From positions 124,001 to 188,000 of the forward strand of contig NZ_JABJVV010000009.1 of the NCBI RefSeq assembly GCF_013155545.1: a DNA stretch of 64,000 nt, read 5' to 3'. This DNA is from Caenimonas soli. Its GTDB lineage: Bacteria > Pseudomonadota > Gammaproteobacteria > Burkholderiales > Burkholderiaceae_C. The notes beneath the pieces were generated by a model. The model did no database searches. It had not been told where the DNA came from and worked only from the letters and a program-made list of their open reading frames with translations. A program made the position numbers and the translations under genes. Shown piece by piece: positions 1 to 9,028 of this stretch; positions within the stretch are counted from its first letter, which is position 1, and every line of letters begins with the position of its first letter.

Positions 1-477
1 CCGAACATCGCCGCGCTCGTGTCGCGAGGCACCTTCGCCAACATGTTGAGCGTGCCATTGCCCCCGGTGACGCAGCCGGCCTGGGCGGCGATTGCGACCG
101 GGGCGGCGCCAGGCACCACTGGTATCCATATGTCCGTCCATGTTCCCGGGGAGCGCAGTGGCAAGCGCGTGGTGTTGCACAACTTCCCGTGTTCGTGGCC
201 GCCGCAACTTAAAAATGCAGTGCAAATCCTGCCGCCGTCGGTGCCGCCGCCTTTGGAGGCTGAGCTATTGGTCGCGAGTTCCTATATATCGGGGAACCCG
301 TACGTGCTGTTGTTCTACGGAAGGCGGGAGGGCTACGACTCGGTGCTGGCGGTCGATGGGCAGAGAGGGCGAGCTGCGGCGCAAGCGTGTGCGAACCTAC
401 GGGTGGGCGAGATGAGCGATTGGATCAGGGCCGCCTTCGAGAGCCGGGCCGAAGGTGCTCCCCTGCTAAGGGAGTAA
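1..477 (+). pseudogene. Alkaline-phosphatase-superfamily (type I phosphodiesterase-like) fragment, 5' end outside the window
   Basis: The frame is open from the first base and ends with TAA at 475-477, giving about 158 codons. The stretch PPVTQPAWAAIATG followed by PGTTGI matches the catalytic-Thr block of nucleotide pyrophosphatase/phosphodiesterase proteins. The later part (GYDSVLAVDGQ, then VGEMSDWIRAAF) resembles the insert that follows this block in bacterial relatives. The family needs further metal ligands downstream (D..H, a DHG motif and a final H), and none is present before the stop. In the same frame after the TAA, codons up to about 660 still look faintly protein-like, suggesting a nonsense mutation followed by decay. 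A short functional paralogue cannot be excluded because the N-terminus is not visible. Confidence 0.5.
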
Positions 478-870
478 ACAGGAGTCAGTGCGGATTGGAG
501 CAGCAAGCGGGTCGGACGGGTTCGTCTGCAATATCGAGCGAGCATTCTTCAGCTGCAACCCATGAGAGGCCCTGTGCTAATCGACTTGGCACATCCTTTT
601 GGCAGAACGGTTCCGGATCTGCATCAAGCGCGCGCGAATTCGTGTTCGACCGTGCTGCGGGTCCCATCCAGCCAATTTGGGGGTGGGGTACGGTGGGGTG
701 CGCTCGGGCGAGATTTCACCATGGCCGCTTGGCGCGCCAGCGCGGGGCCGCTCTTTTCACATACCTCGTCGGTTATGACACCGCGAACTGACCAGCAAGC
801 CCTAACTGGTGGGTGGATTGGGGGGTAGAAAAGCAGAAACGCGCCCGAAGGCGCGTCTTTTCTGGGTGTC
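478..870. other. Gene-free stretch between the phosphatase fragment and tRNA-Ser
   Basis: About 390 bases with no convincing gene. The first part may be the decayed 3' end of the phosphatase-like gene. The stretch abuts the 3' end of tRNA-Ser, which is where integrating elements usually insert. I looked for a second copy of the tRNA 3' end (an att repeat) here and saw none. Only the hairpin at 839-856 is recognisable. Confidence 0.5.
839..856 (-). terminator. Hairpin downstream of tRNA-Ser, candidate terminator
   Basis: A perfect 7-bp stem (ACGCGCC / GGCGCGT) with a TTCG-type tetraloop lies 14 bases beyond the tRNA CCA end. On the minus strand it is followed by TTCTGCTTTT, an interrupted U-tract. 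It is a plausible intrinsic terminator for the serS-tRNA transcript. Confidence 0.55.
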
Positions 871-961
871 TGGCGGAGCAGGTGGGATTCGAACCCACGG
901 TACGGCATAACCGTACACCGGATTTCGAGTCCGGCGCATTCGACCACTCTGCCACCGCTCC
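871..961 (-). tRNA. tRNA-Ser (anticodon CGA)
   Basis: The minus strand folds as a class II tRNA. The acceptor arm pairs GGAGCGG with CTGCTCC, with one G-U pair. The anticodon stem CCGGA/TCCGG closes the loop CTCGAAA, giving anticodon CGA (codon UCG). A long variable arm (TACGGTTATGCCGTA) is typical of tRNA-Ser, and the T arm is GTGGG-TTCGAAT-CCCAC. The 3' CCA is encoded. The gene lies 41 bases downstream of the serS stop on the same strand, so the tRNA and its own synthetase may share a transcript. Confidence 0.96.
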
Positions 962-1002
962 TGATTCGGTTCGCGTGGTGCGAAGGCGGCAATTCTAACC
1001 GA

Positions 1003-2328
<1,326 letters not shown>

Positions 2329-2365
2329 GTGGGCGCAGTGGTATCGGCCTCGCCGACAGGAGGCA

Positions 2366-2393
2366 TGGATCCCGGATCAAGTCCGGGATGACA
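2366..2393. repeat. Short palindromic dispersed repeat (TGGATCCCGG...CCGGGATGAC)
   Basis: An imperfect palindrome with CCCGGA and TCCGGG arms is bounded by TGGAT on one side and ATGAC on the other. It sits between the dehydratase stop and serS. Related copies with the same boundary bases lie at 25578-25604, 45636-45663, 45680-45706 and 63632-63658. It is a REP-like element and could also act as a hairpin at the end of the ispH operon. Confidence 0.7.
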
Positions 2394-2395
2394 AA

Positions 2396-3346
2396 CTAAG
2401 CCAATGTCGCCGGATCGAGGTTGGCGCCGCAGATGACCAGGCAGACTTTCTCGTCGGCCCGTGGCTGGTAGGCGCCGGTCTGCAGTGCCGCCAGACCCAG
2501 CGCCGCCGCCGGCTCGACCGCCAGCTTCATCTGCTTCCACAGCCGCAGCTGTGCTTCGCGGATGGCAGCGTCGGGCAGCAGTAGCGAATCCTTGACGTGG
2601 CGCTGCGTCACGTCCCAGGCGATGGCGCCGATGCGCTTGGCGCCCAGCGAGTCCGCGGCGATGCCGCTTACCGCCACATCCACCGGCTCGCCGGCCTGGC
2701 GGGCCTTGTACAGGGTGGGCGCGAGCTCCGGCTCCAGCGCGACCACGCGCACATCGTCGCGGAACCAGGCGGCGATGCCGGCGATCAGCCCGCCGCCGCC
2801 CACGCTGACCAGCACGCTGTCCGGCCGGCCGCCCTGCTCCTCGATCTCCTGCGCCAGCGTGCCCGCGCCGGCCACCACCTCGGGCTGGTCGTAGGCATGG
2901 GTCATCAGCGCGCCGGTCGCCTTCTGGCGTGCCAGGCAGGCCTCCAGGGCCTCCGCATAGACGGCGCCCGTCACCACCACCTGCGCGCCGAGCTCGCGCA
3001 GCTTGGCCTGCTTCATGGGGCTGGAGACCGTCGGCACGAAGACTTCGCACGGGACCCTGAGGGCCTGGGCCGCCGCAGCGGTGGCGATGCCTGCGTTGCC
3101 GCCCGATGCGACGATGACGCCGCTGGCGGGAATGGTGTTGGCGAGCAGGCGGTTGAGCATGCCGCGCGCCTTGAAGCTTCCGCCCACTTGCAAATGCTCG
3201 AGCTTGAGCCAGACCTCGGCGCATCGCAGGCCGAGCGCTGCGCCGGGCAGCTTCCACAAGGGCGTGCGGTGCAGGAAGTTGGCGTGGTTCTGCGCGAAGC
3301 GCCGGCCGGCGGCGGCCACGTCGTCGCGGGTCACCTGCCCGCTCAC
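2396..3346 (-). CDS. PLP-dependent threonine/serine dehydratase family protein
   Basis: A fold-type II PLP enzyme of 316 aa, related to biosynthetic/catabolic threonine dehydratases and serine racemases, which deaminate Thr or Ser to 2-oxo acids. The PLP lysine is in GGSFKARG (Lys59), ASGGNAG binds substrate and [10 protein letters not shown] is the phosphate-binding loop. There is no C-terminal ACT domain, so it is shorter than IlvA and not expected to be feedback-regulated by isoleucine. The chosen GTG overlaps the ispH stop by 4 nt (GTGA). It is the third gene of an FKBP-ispH-dehydratase operon. Which of dehydratase, racemase or L-threo-hydroxyaspartate activity it has is not resolved. Confidence 0.85.
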   Translation of the reverse strand: MSGQVTRDDVAAAGRRFAQNHANFLHRTPLWKLPGAALGLRCAEVWLKLEHLQVGGSFKARGMLNRLLANTIPASGVIVASGGNAGIATAAAAQALRVPCEVFVPTVSSPMKQAKLRELGAQVVVTGAVYAEALEACLARQKATGALMTHAYDQPEVVAGAGTLAQEIEEQGGRPDSVLVSVGGGGLIAGIAAWFRDDVRVVALEPELAPTLYKARQAGEPVDVAVSGIAADSLGAKRIGAIAWDVTQRHVKDSLLLPDAAIREAQLRLWKQMKLAVEPAAALGLAALQTGAYQPRADEKVCLVICGANLDPATLA

Positions 3347-4278
3347 AGCTTCAGGCCCTTGGGCAGCGGGAACTTGACCGTTTCCTCGATGCCGTCCATC
3401 TTGCGCACCGAGACGGCGCCCAGCGCCTTGATACGGTCTATGACTTCGTTGACCAGGATTTCCGGGGCTGAGGCGCCCGCCGTGAGCCCGACTCGCATCT
3501 TGCCTTCCAGCCACTCGGGCCGCAGTTCGGCGGCGTTGTCCACCATGAAGCTCTCCACGCCGAGCTTGCGCGCGAGCTCGGCCAGGCGGTTGCTGTTGGA
3601 GCTGGTGGGGCTGCCCACCACGATGACCACGTCCACCTGGCCCGACATGATCTTCACCGCGTCCTGCCGGTTCTGGGTGGCGTAGCAGATGTCCTGCTGC
3701 TTGGGCTCGCGGATGTCGGGAAAGCGCTGGCGCACGGCCTCCTTGATCTGCGCCGCATCGTCCACCGACAAGGTGGTCTGGGTGACGATGGCGAGCTTCT
3801 TGGTTTGCGTCGGCTGGATCTGCGCGACGTCAGGCACTTCCTCGACCAGGTGGATGCCGTGATCGAGCTGGCCCATGGTGCCTTCGACTTCCGGATGGCC
3901 CTTGTGGCCGATCATGATGAACTCGTAGCCTTCCTTGGCGAGCTTGGCCACTTCGACGTGGACCTTGGTCACCAGCGGGCAGGTGGCATCGAAAATTTCG
4001 AAGCCGCGCATCCGGGCCTCTTCCTGCACCGCCTTGCTCACGCCATGGGCCGAGAAAACCAGCGTGGAGCCGGGCGGCACTTCGGCCAGGTCCTCGATGA
4101 AGATCGCGCCCTTGGCCTTGAGGTCGTTCACCACGAAGGTGTTGTGCACGATCTCGTGGCGCACGTAGATGGGCGCGCCGAACTTCTGCAGCGCGCGCTC
4201 CACGATCTCGATCGCCCGGTCGACACCGGCACAAAAGCCGCGCGGCTCGGCAAGCAGGATTTCAACGCCTTCGTTCAT
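3343..4278 (-). CDS. ispH: 4-hydroxy-3-methylbut-2-enyl diphosphate reductase
   Basis: The last step of the MEP isoprenoid pathway: it reduces HMBPP to IPP and DMAPP with a [4Fe-4S] cluster. The 311-aa product is full length. The three cluster cysteines are visible as C16 ([10 protein letters not shown]), C100 (DATCPLVTK) and C198 (QQDICYATQ), with the conserved HE in YVRHEIVHN and the SxN-type substrate loop ([11 protein letters not shown]). The ATG overlaps the stop of the upstream FKBP gene by ATGA, an adjacency common in proteobacteria (fkpB-ispH). Confidence 0.98.
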   Translation of the reverse strand: MNEGVEILLAEPRGFCAGVDRAIEIVERALQKFGAPIYVRHEIVHNTFVVNDLKAKGAIFIEDLAEVPPGSTLVFSAHGVSKAVQEEARMRGFEIFDATCPLVTKVHVEVAKLAKEGYEFIMIGHKGHPEVEGTMGQLDHGIHLVEEVPDVAQIQPTQTKKLAIVTQTTLSVDDAAQIKEAVRQRFPDIREPKQQDICYATQNRQDAVKIMSGQVDVVIVVGSPTSSNSNRLAELARKLGVESFMVDNAAELRPEWLEGKMRVGLTAGASAPEILVNEVIDRIKALGAVSVRKMDGIEETVKFPLPKGLKL

Positions 4279-4751
4279 AGCACGCCGATCAATTGCACTT
4301 CGAATGTGACGGGCTGGCCCGCCAGTGGGTGGTTGAAGTCGAACAGCACGGCGTCGACCTTGCCGTCGCCGTCGCCGTCCTTGCCCACCTGCCGCACCGA
4401 GCCGGCGTAGCTGGACATGCCGTCGGGCGTCGGGAACTGCACCACGTCACCGACCTGGTATTTCTCGTCGGGGTCGCCCATTTCGTTAAGCAGGCGGCGC
4501 GCCACCCACTGCACCATCTCGGGATTGCGGTCGCCGAAGGCCTCGCCGGCGGGAATATCGAAGGTGGCATGCGTGCCCTCCTCCAGCCCCAGCAGGCGCT
4601 TTTCCACGGCCGGCGACAGCTCGCCCGTGCCCAGCGTGAGCGTGGCCGGCTTGTCCTTGAAGGTATTGATGATGTCGCCCCCGGGCCCCGCCAGCCGATA
4701 GTGCAGCGTGAGGAAGGAGCCCGGATGGACCCGGTGCGCGGTGGAAGCCAT
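4275..4751 (-). CDS. fkpB: FKBP-type peptidyl-prolyl cis-trans isomerase (SlpA/FkpB-like)
   Basis: A cytoplasmic SlyD/SlpA-family prolyl isomerase of 158 aa. The FKBP half-domains ([32 protein letters not shown]) flank an insert-in-flap segment starting [13 protein letters not shown], and the C-terminus is [19 protein letters not shown]. SlyD's His-rich metal tail is absent, which fits SlpA/FkpB. An in-frame TTG/ATG extension to 4820 is open, but I chose the ATG at 4751 because a TACAAT -10 box lies at 4774-4779, inside that extension. First gene of the fkpB-ispH operon. Confidence 0.92.
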   Translation of the reverse strand: MASTAHRVHPGSFLTLHYRLAGPGGDIINTFKDKPATLTLGTGELSPAVEKRLLGLEEGTHATFDIPAGEAFGDRNPEMVQWVARRLLNEMGDPDEKYQVGDVVQFPTPDGMSSYAGSVRQVGKDGDGDGKVDAVLFDFNHPLAGQPVTFEVQLIGVL

Positions 4752-4773
4752 GGAAGTCCCGATAAACTGCCCT

Positions 4774-4779
4774 ATTGTA
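4774..4779 (-). promoter_or_regulatory. Candidate -10 box of fkpB-ispH operon
   Basis: TACAAT on the minus strand lies 22 bases upstream of the fkpB ATG. No convincing -35 is visible. Its position argues against starting fkpB further upstream. Confidence 0.4.
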
Positions 4780-4804
4780 GAAACCCTGCCCGGCCCGCCG
4801 GCTT

Positions 4805-5074
4805 TAGGGCCTATTGACACTATTTTTGCAAGATGCGTTGCGGATCAAAAAGGTCATGCGCAAGGCGCGAAACGCGGCCGGACTCAATGTCCGGCAAGGC
4901 TTCGCAACGCGGCGCATGGCCTTTTTGGCCGCAACCCGGAGGGAACGTGGTTAAAACAGCGCCACTCGTTGTTGCACTCCTAGCCAAGGCGGCCAGCCTT
5001 GGCGTCGTCGCGCGCCTAGATTGGCGCTGTTTTAACCGCGTTCGCACTTGCAAAAATAGTGTCAATAGGCCCTA
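4805..5074. repeat. 270-bp nested inverted-repeat element (28-bp perfect terminal inverted repeats)
   Basis: The ends, 4805-4832 and 5047-5074, are perfect 28-bp inverted repeats beginning TAGGGCCTATTGACAC. Inside lie further inverted pairs: 4838-4861 with 4912-4934 (near-perfect, CAAAAAGG type), a 7-bp hairpin GCCGGAC/GTCCGGC at 4877-4895, 4943-4964 with 5022-5043 (22 bp, one mismatch), and GCCAAGGC/GCCTTGGC at 4983-5003. No gene is encoded. The layout looks like a MITE or a composite of hairpins. I saw no target-site duplication. The right arm ends four bases before the radC ATG. Confidence 0.85.
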
Positions 5075-5078
5075 GCCC

Positions 5079-5765
5079 ATGAAAGACCTTCCCGCCGACG
5101 CCCGGCCGCGCGAGAAACTGCTGGCCCGCGGGGCGGCGGCATTGAGCGATACCGAACTGCTGGCCTTGCTGCTGCGAACCGGCACGGCCGGCCGCGGCGT
5201 GCTGCAGATGGCCCACGAATTGCTGGCGGCGCCGGTCGATGGCGGCTTTGGCGGCATTTCGGGGCTGCTCCATGCCGGCGCCGAGGATTTAAAGCGCATC
5301 AAGGGCATGGGCGGCAGTTCCAAACGCGCCCAGCTGGTGGCCGTGATGGAACTTGCACGGCGCGCCATCGGCCAGCAGCTCAAGGAGCGCGAGGTGTTCA
5401 GCTCCCCCGGCGCCGTCAAGCAATACCTGCAGCTGCACCTGGCCGCGAAACCCCACGAAGTGTTCGCCGTGCTGTTCCTGGACGCCCAGAACCGGCTCAT
5501 CGCGATGGAGGAGCTGTTTCGCGGCACCCTCACCCAAACCAGCGTCTATCCACGCGAGGTTGTCCAGCGGGCCCTGCAACGCGAGGCGGCTTCGGTGGTG
5601 CTGGCGCACAACCATCCGAGCGGAACGGTGCAGCCTTCGCGCGCCGACGAGGCCCTCACGCAGACCCTGAAGGCCGCCCTCGCCCTGGTGGACGTGCGGG
5701 TGCTGGATCACGTGATCGTGGCGCAGGGCAATGCGCTGTCCATGGCCGAAAAGGGCCTGATCTGA
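5079..5765 (+). CDS. radC: RadC family JAB/JAMM domain protein
   Basis: A 228-aa RadC/YicR-family protein of normal length. An N-terminal helix-hairpin-helix region ([11 protein letters not shown], about 65-80) precedes the MPN/JAMM metallo-domain. Zn ligands are His177 and His179 in AHNHPSG and Asp190 in SRADEAL, with the catalytic Glu in MEELFRGTL. The family is named for DNA repair, but that role is disputed and its biochemical function is not settled. The ATG lies four bases after the nested inverted repeat, so its leader and probably its promoter are inside that element. No clear Shine-Dalgarno sequence is visible. Confidence 0.95.
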   Translation: MKDLPADARPREKLLARGAAALSDTELLALLLRTGTAGRGVLQMAHELLAAPVDGGFGGISGLLHAGAEDLKRIKGMGGSSKRAQLVAVMELARRAIGQQLKEREVFSSPGAVKQYLQLHLAAKPHEVFAVLFLDAQNRLIAMEELFRGTLTQTSVYPREVVQRALQREAASVVLAHNHPSGTVQPSRADEALTQTLKAALALVDVRVLDHVIVAQGNALSMAEKGLI

Positions 5766-5773
5766 GGGGCGCC

Positions 5774-6421
5774 GTGAAATCGAAGTCCCTCAAGGATCTG
5801 CAGCACATCCAGCAGAAACTGGCCGAACAGCAGAAGCTGGCGGCGGCGCAGGAGGCCGCTCGCCAGGAGGCCGAACGCCGTGCCCACGCCGAGAGAGACC
5901 TCTTCGTGCGGGCGGCCGGCGCGGTGAAACCGATTCGCGATCCCCGGCGCGTGGACCTGGCGCCCGACCAGCCGCCACCGATCGCCGTGCAGCAGCAGCT
6001 GGACGAGCAGCGCGTGCTGCAGGAAGCCATCAGCGACGAGTTCGACGCGGCCACCTTGCTGGACATCGACGATGCACTGAGCTTTCGCCGCCCCGGCATA
6101 GGCACCGACGTCACACGCAAGCTGCGCAAAGGCGGCTGGAGCATCCAGGGCGAGATCGACCTGCACGGCCTGCGCCGCGAAGAAGCGCGCGAAGCGCTGG
6201 CGGGCTTCGTGCGCGATGCGCATCGCCGCGGCTGGCGCTGCGTGCGTGTGGTGCACGGCAAGGGCCTGGGCTCGCCGGGCAAGATGCCCGTGCTCAAGGG
6301 CAAGGTGCAAAGCTGGTTGATCCAGAAGAACGAAGTGCTGGCCTTCGTTCAGGCCCGCGGCGACGAGGGCGGCGCCGGGGCCCTGGTGGTGCTGCTCAAG
6401 CCTTCGCCGGGGATGAACTAA
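5774..6421 (+). CDS. Smr domain-containing protein
   Basis: A 215-aa protein starting at GTG, eight bases after the radC stop. Residues about 1-50 are a charged, Ala/Glu/Gln-rich helix (coiled coil). The Smr domain occupies about 125-205 with the signature IDLHGLRREEAREAL and the VVHGKGLGSPGKMPVL loop. Smr domains cleave or nick nucleic acids: they occur in MutS2 C-termini and in stand-alone YdaL/SmrB-type nucleases that act on ribosome-bound mRNA. It probably shares a transcript with radC. Its last 26 bases overlap the 3' end of the convergent SDR gene. Confidence 0.92.
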   Translation: MKSKSLKDLQHIQQKLAEQQKLAAAQEAARQEAERRAHAERDLFVRAAGAVKPIRDPRRVDLAPDQPPPIAVQQQLDEQRVLQEAISDEFDAATLLDIDDALSFRRPGIGTDVTRKLRKGGWSIQGEIDLHGLRREEAREALAGFVRDAHRRGWRCVRVVHGKGLGSPGKMPVLKGKVQSWLIQKNEVLAFVQARGDEGGAGALVVLLKPSPGMN

Positions 6422-7157
6422 ACGCCAGCCAATTCTCCAGGGAGGTTTTGCCGGTCCTGGCAGCTCCATCGGGTATCAAGGACTTGTCGTCCAGGCGCGT
6501 GCCGAAATAAAGTGCATCGGCATCGGTCACGACCTCACGCGGGTCCTTATTGGCCTTTAGCACGCGCCGAATCAGATCATCGAGTGGGACGGCCTCGGGC
6601 CCGGCCACGTCGCAGGTGCCGTTCAGGGGCTCCTGGCCCACGACTTCGGCGAGGGCCGCGGCAACGTCGGCCGCTGCAATGGGCTGGATCAAGGCGGAAG
6701 ACAGGCGCACCGTCTCGCCCACAGTGCTCCCATGCGCAATGGACATCAGGAACTCGAAGAACTGCGTGGCCCGCACGATGGTGTACGGCACCTTCGCGTT
6801 CTTGATGAGCGACTCCTGCGCGATCTTGGCGCGGAAGTAGCCGCTGGCAGGAACACGCTCGGCACCCACGACCGATAACGCGACATAGTGCTGCACGCCA
6901 GCCTTGGCTGCGGCCGTCAGCAGGTTCTGGGTGGACGCCTGGAAGAAGCGCATCACGGCCTCGTCTTCGAACGACGGCGAGTTCGAGACGTCCACGACCA
7001 CCCGCGCTCCCGCCAGTGCCTGGTCCAGCCCTTCTCCCGTGACGGAGTTGACTCCGGACGAGGGCGAGGCCGACGTTACGGTGTGACCGGCCTGCTGGAG
7101 CAAGGTCGACAGTTTCTTTCCGATGAGGCCGCTGCCTCCGATGATGACTACTTTCAT
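6396..7157 (-). CDS. SDR/NmrA-like NAD(P)-binding protein of the ECF41 module
   Basis: A 253-aa atypical short-chain dehydrogenase. The N-terminal Rossmann motif is GGSGLIGKKL (residues 7-16). The later blocks (VVDVSNSPSFED, HYVALSVVG, YFRAKIAQE, YTIVRATQFFEF) are typical of NmrA-like, redox-sensing or flavin-reductase-like SDR proteins. The ATG overlaps the stop of the carboxymuconolactone-decarboxylase-like gene (ATGA), so the two are translationally coupled and probably driven by the ECF41-type promoter at 7650-7676. Oxidoreductases of this type are the usual partners of ECF41 sigma factors. The substrate is unknown. Confidence 0.88.
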   Translation of the reverse strand: MKVVIIGGSGLIGKKLSTLLQQAGHTVTSASPSSGVNSVTGEGLDQALAGARVVVDVSNSPSFEDEAVMRFFQASTQNLLTAAAKAGVQHYVALSVVGAERVPASGYFRAKIAQESLIKNAKVPYTIVRATQFFEFLMSIAHGSTVGETVRLSSALIQPIAAADVAAALAEVVGQEPLNGTCDVAGPEAVPLDDLIRRVLKANKDPREVVTDADALYFGTRLDDKSLIPDGAARTGKTSLENWLAFSSSPAKA

Positions 7158-7612
7158 GCGATCTCCTTTTCGGCCACGGGCGATTGCATGCCGATGGCCA
7201 TGCGGTTCCAGGCATTGATCTGTGCGATCACCCAGGAAAGTTCGACGATCTCCTGGTCGCTGAACTGGCTCTTCAGTGCGTCGAAATCGGCATCGCGATT
7301 GACGTGGTTGCCGACCAACTCGGTCATGGTCTCGGCCCAGTTGAGGGCCGCGCGCTCGCGCTGGCTGTACAGACGAGTCTCGCGCCAGGTGGACAGGCTA
7401 TTGATGCGCTGCCAGGTCTCGCCATGCCTGCGCAGATCGCGCACATGCATGTCAACGCAGAATGCGCAGCCGTTGAGCTGGGAGACGCGGGTCTGTATGA
7501 GCTCCGTGAGGGTCGGGCCCAGCGACGACTTGGCGATGGCGGCGCCGACGCCGGCCAGCGCCTGGTAGGCCTTGGGGGAGATTTCAGTCCAGGGGAGCCG
7601 GGGTTCGTTCAT
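7154..7612 (-). CDS. Carboxymuconolactone decarboxylase/AhpD-like protein
   Basis: A 152-aa AhpD-fold protein. The redox motif GCAFCVDMH supplies Cys49, Cys52 and His56, the CxxCxxxH arrangement of AhpD-type alkylhydroperoxidase proteins, so peroxidase or thiol chemistry is more likely than decarboxylation. It is the classic COE partner (carboxymuconolactone decarboxylase, oxidoreductase or epimerase) encoded next to ECF41 sigma genes. A match to the ECF41 promoter (TGTCACA-N16-CGTC) lies just upstream, inside the 3' end of sigJ, leaving a leader of about 30 nt. AGGAA at 7617-7621 is close to the ATG and serves as ribosome-binding site. Confidence 0.92.
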   Translation of the reverse strand: MNEPRLPWTEISPKAYQALAGVGAAIAKSSLGPTLTELIQTRVSQLNGCAFCVDMHVRDLRRHGETWQRINSLSTWRETRLYSQRERAALNWAETMTELVGNHVNRDADFDALKSQFSDQEIVELSWVIAQINAWNRMAIGMQSPVAEKEIA

Positions 7613-7645
7613 GATTTCTTCCTTGAAAGTGGTTGGGATACACCA

Positions 7646-8560
7646 TCAAGACGGCTGAGGGGGCTGGTTTGTGACAGCCACCTCCCGGCCCAGGGCCGCG
7701 GCAATGCGCGCAAGCTTGTCGGGATTGCGCTGGGCATGGATGCGCACGATGCGCTCGCCATCGGTTTCGAGCGTCTGCGCCGACTCCAGCCCACCGTTCA
7801 CGAAGCGCAACAGGCCCCACTGGCCATTGAGCACGACGACTTCGTAACGCACTGCATTGGGGTACCGCAGGCCGGTCGCAAGGTAGAGCTGGGCTATGCG
7901 CTGGCCACCCACCAGCGGAACACCGAAGCTGGGCACCTTGCCGCCGCCATCACCTATGAGCTGCGCGTCATCAGCGAGCATCGCCTTGAGCGCGGCGAAC
8001 TCACCCCGTGTGGCGGCGTCGGCGAACCCGCGCAACAGCCGCAGCTGGGTTTCGCGCGGGACGATGTAGCGGGGCCGCTCGTCTTGCAGCTGGGCCTTCG
8101 CACGGTGAACCAGCTGCCTGCAGGCGCTCTCGGTCTTGCCCAGGGCCTCGGCCACTTCGTCATAGTCCGCATCGAACACTTCCCGCAGCAGGAAGGCTGC
8201 GCGCGCCTCGGGGGTGAGCCGCTCCAGCAGCGCCAGAAAGGCAACCGACACATTGTCGACTCGCTCCAGCGCCTGCTCCGGCGTGACCGGCGAGTCGGAA
8301 AGCATGGGTTCCGGCAGCCATGTGCCGATGTAATGTTCACGCTGAACCTTGGCGCTGCGCAGCCGGTCGATCGCCAGGCGTGTGGTGATGGTGACCAGCC
8401 AAGCCTCGGTGCTGTCCAGCTGTTCTTGCTCAGCTTCGTGCCAGCGCAGCCAAGCGTCCTGCACCACTTCTTCCGCCTCGGCTGTGGAGCCCAGCATTCG
8501 ATAGGCAATGCCCTGCAAGCGGGGCCGAAGGCGGGTGAAGGTGCTGGTGGGGTCGTTCAT
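7646..8560 (-). CDS. sigJ: ECF41-family RNA polymerase sigma factor (SigJ type)
   Basis: A 304-aa ECF sigma factor with sigma2 (about 5-70), sigma4 (about 105-160) and a C-terminal SnoaL-like extension. All three ECF41 hallmarks are visible: WLPEP (81-85) in the linker, DGGGK (204-208) and NPDKL (279-283) in the extension. In studied members the extension acts as a built-in anti-sigma or activator, so no separate anti-sigma factor is expected, and none is present. I start at ATG 8560; a TTG three codons upstream is open. A CGTCACA-N16-CGTC sequence immediately upstream suggests self-regulation with an extremely short leader. Confidence 0.95.
   Translation of the reverse strand: MNDPTSTFTRLRPRLQGIAYRMLGSTAEAEEVVQDAWLRWHEAEQEQLDSTEAWLVTITTRLAIDRLRSAKVQREHYIGTWLPEPMLSDSPVTPEQALERVDNVSVAFLALLERLTPEARAAFLLREVFDADYDEVAEALGKTESACRQLVHRAKAQLQDERPRYIVPRETQLRLLRGFADAATRGEFAALKAMLADDAQLIGDGGGKVPSFGVPLVGGQRIAQLYLATGLRYPNAVRYEVVVLNGQWGLLRFVNGGLESAQTLETDGERIVRIHAQRNPDKLARIAAALGREVAVTNQPPQPS
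7650..7676 (-). promoter_or_regulatory. ECF41-type promoter (TGTCACA-N16-CGTC) for the COE-SDR genes
   Basis: On the minus strand TGTCACA (7676-7670) is followed by exactly 16 bases and CGTC (7653-7650). This equals the known ECF41 target consensus. It overlaps the last codons of sigJ and lies 37 bases upstream of the AhpD-like gene's ATG. Confidence 0.8.
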
Positions 8561-8569
8561 ACCTGCCAA

Positions 8570-8596
8570 GACGTTTCACAGGCCGTCTTTGTGACG
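8570..8596 (-). promoter_or_regulatory. ECF41-type promoter variant (CGTCACA-N16-CGTC) upstream of sigJ
   Basis: CGTCACA (8596-8590), a 16-base spacer and CGTC (8573-8570) reproduce the ECF41 pattern with one change in the -35 box. The -10 ends nine bases before the sigJ ATG, so a transcript from here would be nearly leaderless. Confidence 0.6.
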
Positions 8597-8602
8597 GATT
8601 TT

Positions 8603-9007
8603 CTACCCGTGCGCGTTGCGCATCCAGTCAGCAGTCTGGAAAAAGCTGCCTTTCAGCCGAGTCCGCAATTCGTCCGGAACCCCGGTTTCGCCCATCGCCT
8701 GATCCATGCAGGCCAGCCACTGGTCTCGCTCCTTGATGCCAATGGTGAACGGCATATGGCGCATGCGCAGCCTGGGATGGCCAAAACGGTCGGTGTAGTG
8801 CTGCGGCCCCCCGAGCCAGCCGCAGAGGAACCAGAACAGGTGCTGGCGCGCCTTGGCCAGCTCGCTGCCGTGGGCGGCGCGCAAGTCCGCATACTGCGGC
8901 TCCAGGTCCATGAGGTCATAGAAGCGCTCGACCAGCGCCTTCACTTTGTGTTCGCCGCCAATCCACTCGAAAGGGGTGCCGGCCGGGGGCTTTTCCTGAA
9001 TCTGCAT
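8603..9007 (-). CDS. Group II truncated haemoglobin
   Basis: A 134-aa 2-on-2 globin of the TrHbO/YjbI class, a haem protein proposed to bind O2 or NO or to handle redox stress. Proximal His is His84 in RMRHMPFTIG, Tyr30 in ERFYDLMD is the B10 tyrosine, and Trp97 in RDQWLACMDQAM is the G8 tryptophan diagnostic of group II. The N-terminus MQIQEKPPAGTPFEW is the usual one for proteobacterial members. It shares strand with the ECF41 module downstream, and the sigJ promoter begins just before its stop codon, but functional coupling is unproven. Confidence 0.93.
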   Translation of the reverse strand: MQIQEKPPAGTPFEWIGGEHKVKALVERFYDLMDLEPQYADLRAAHGSELAKARQHLFWFLCGWLGGPQHYTDRFGHPRLRMRHMPFTIGIKERDQWLACMDQAMGETGVPDELRTRLKGSFFQTADWMRNAHG

Positions 9008-9028
9008 GGCCCGATTGTCGGGGTTGGC

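Noticed and set aside
4752-4820. N-terminal extension of the FKBP gene to 4820
   Set aside because: The extension covers a TACAAT -10 box and reaches into the inverted repeat; FKBP similarity starts at the ATG at 4751.
4815-4820. TTGACA in the left arm of the nested repeat as a -35 box
   Set aside because: No -10-like sequence lies 16-18 bases downstream on the plus strand.
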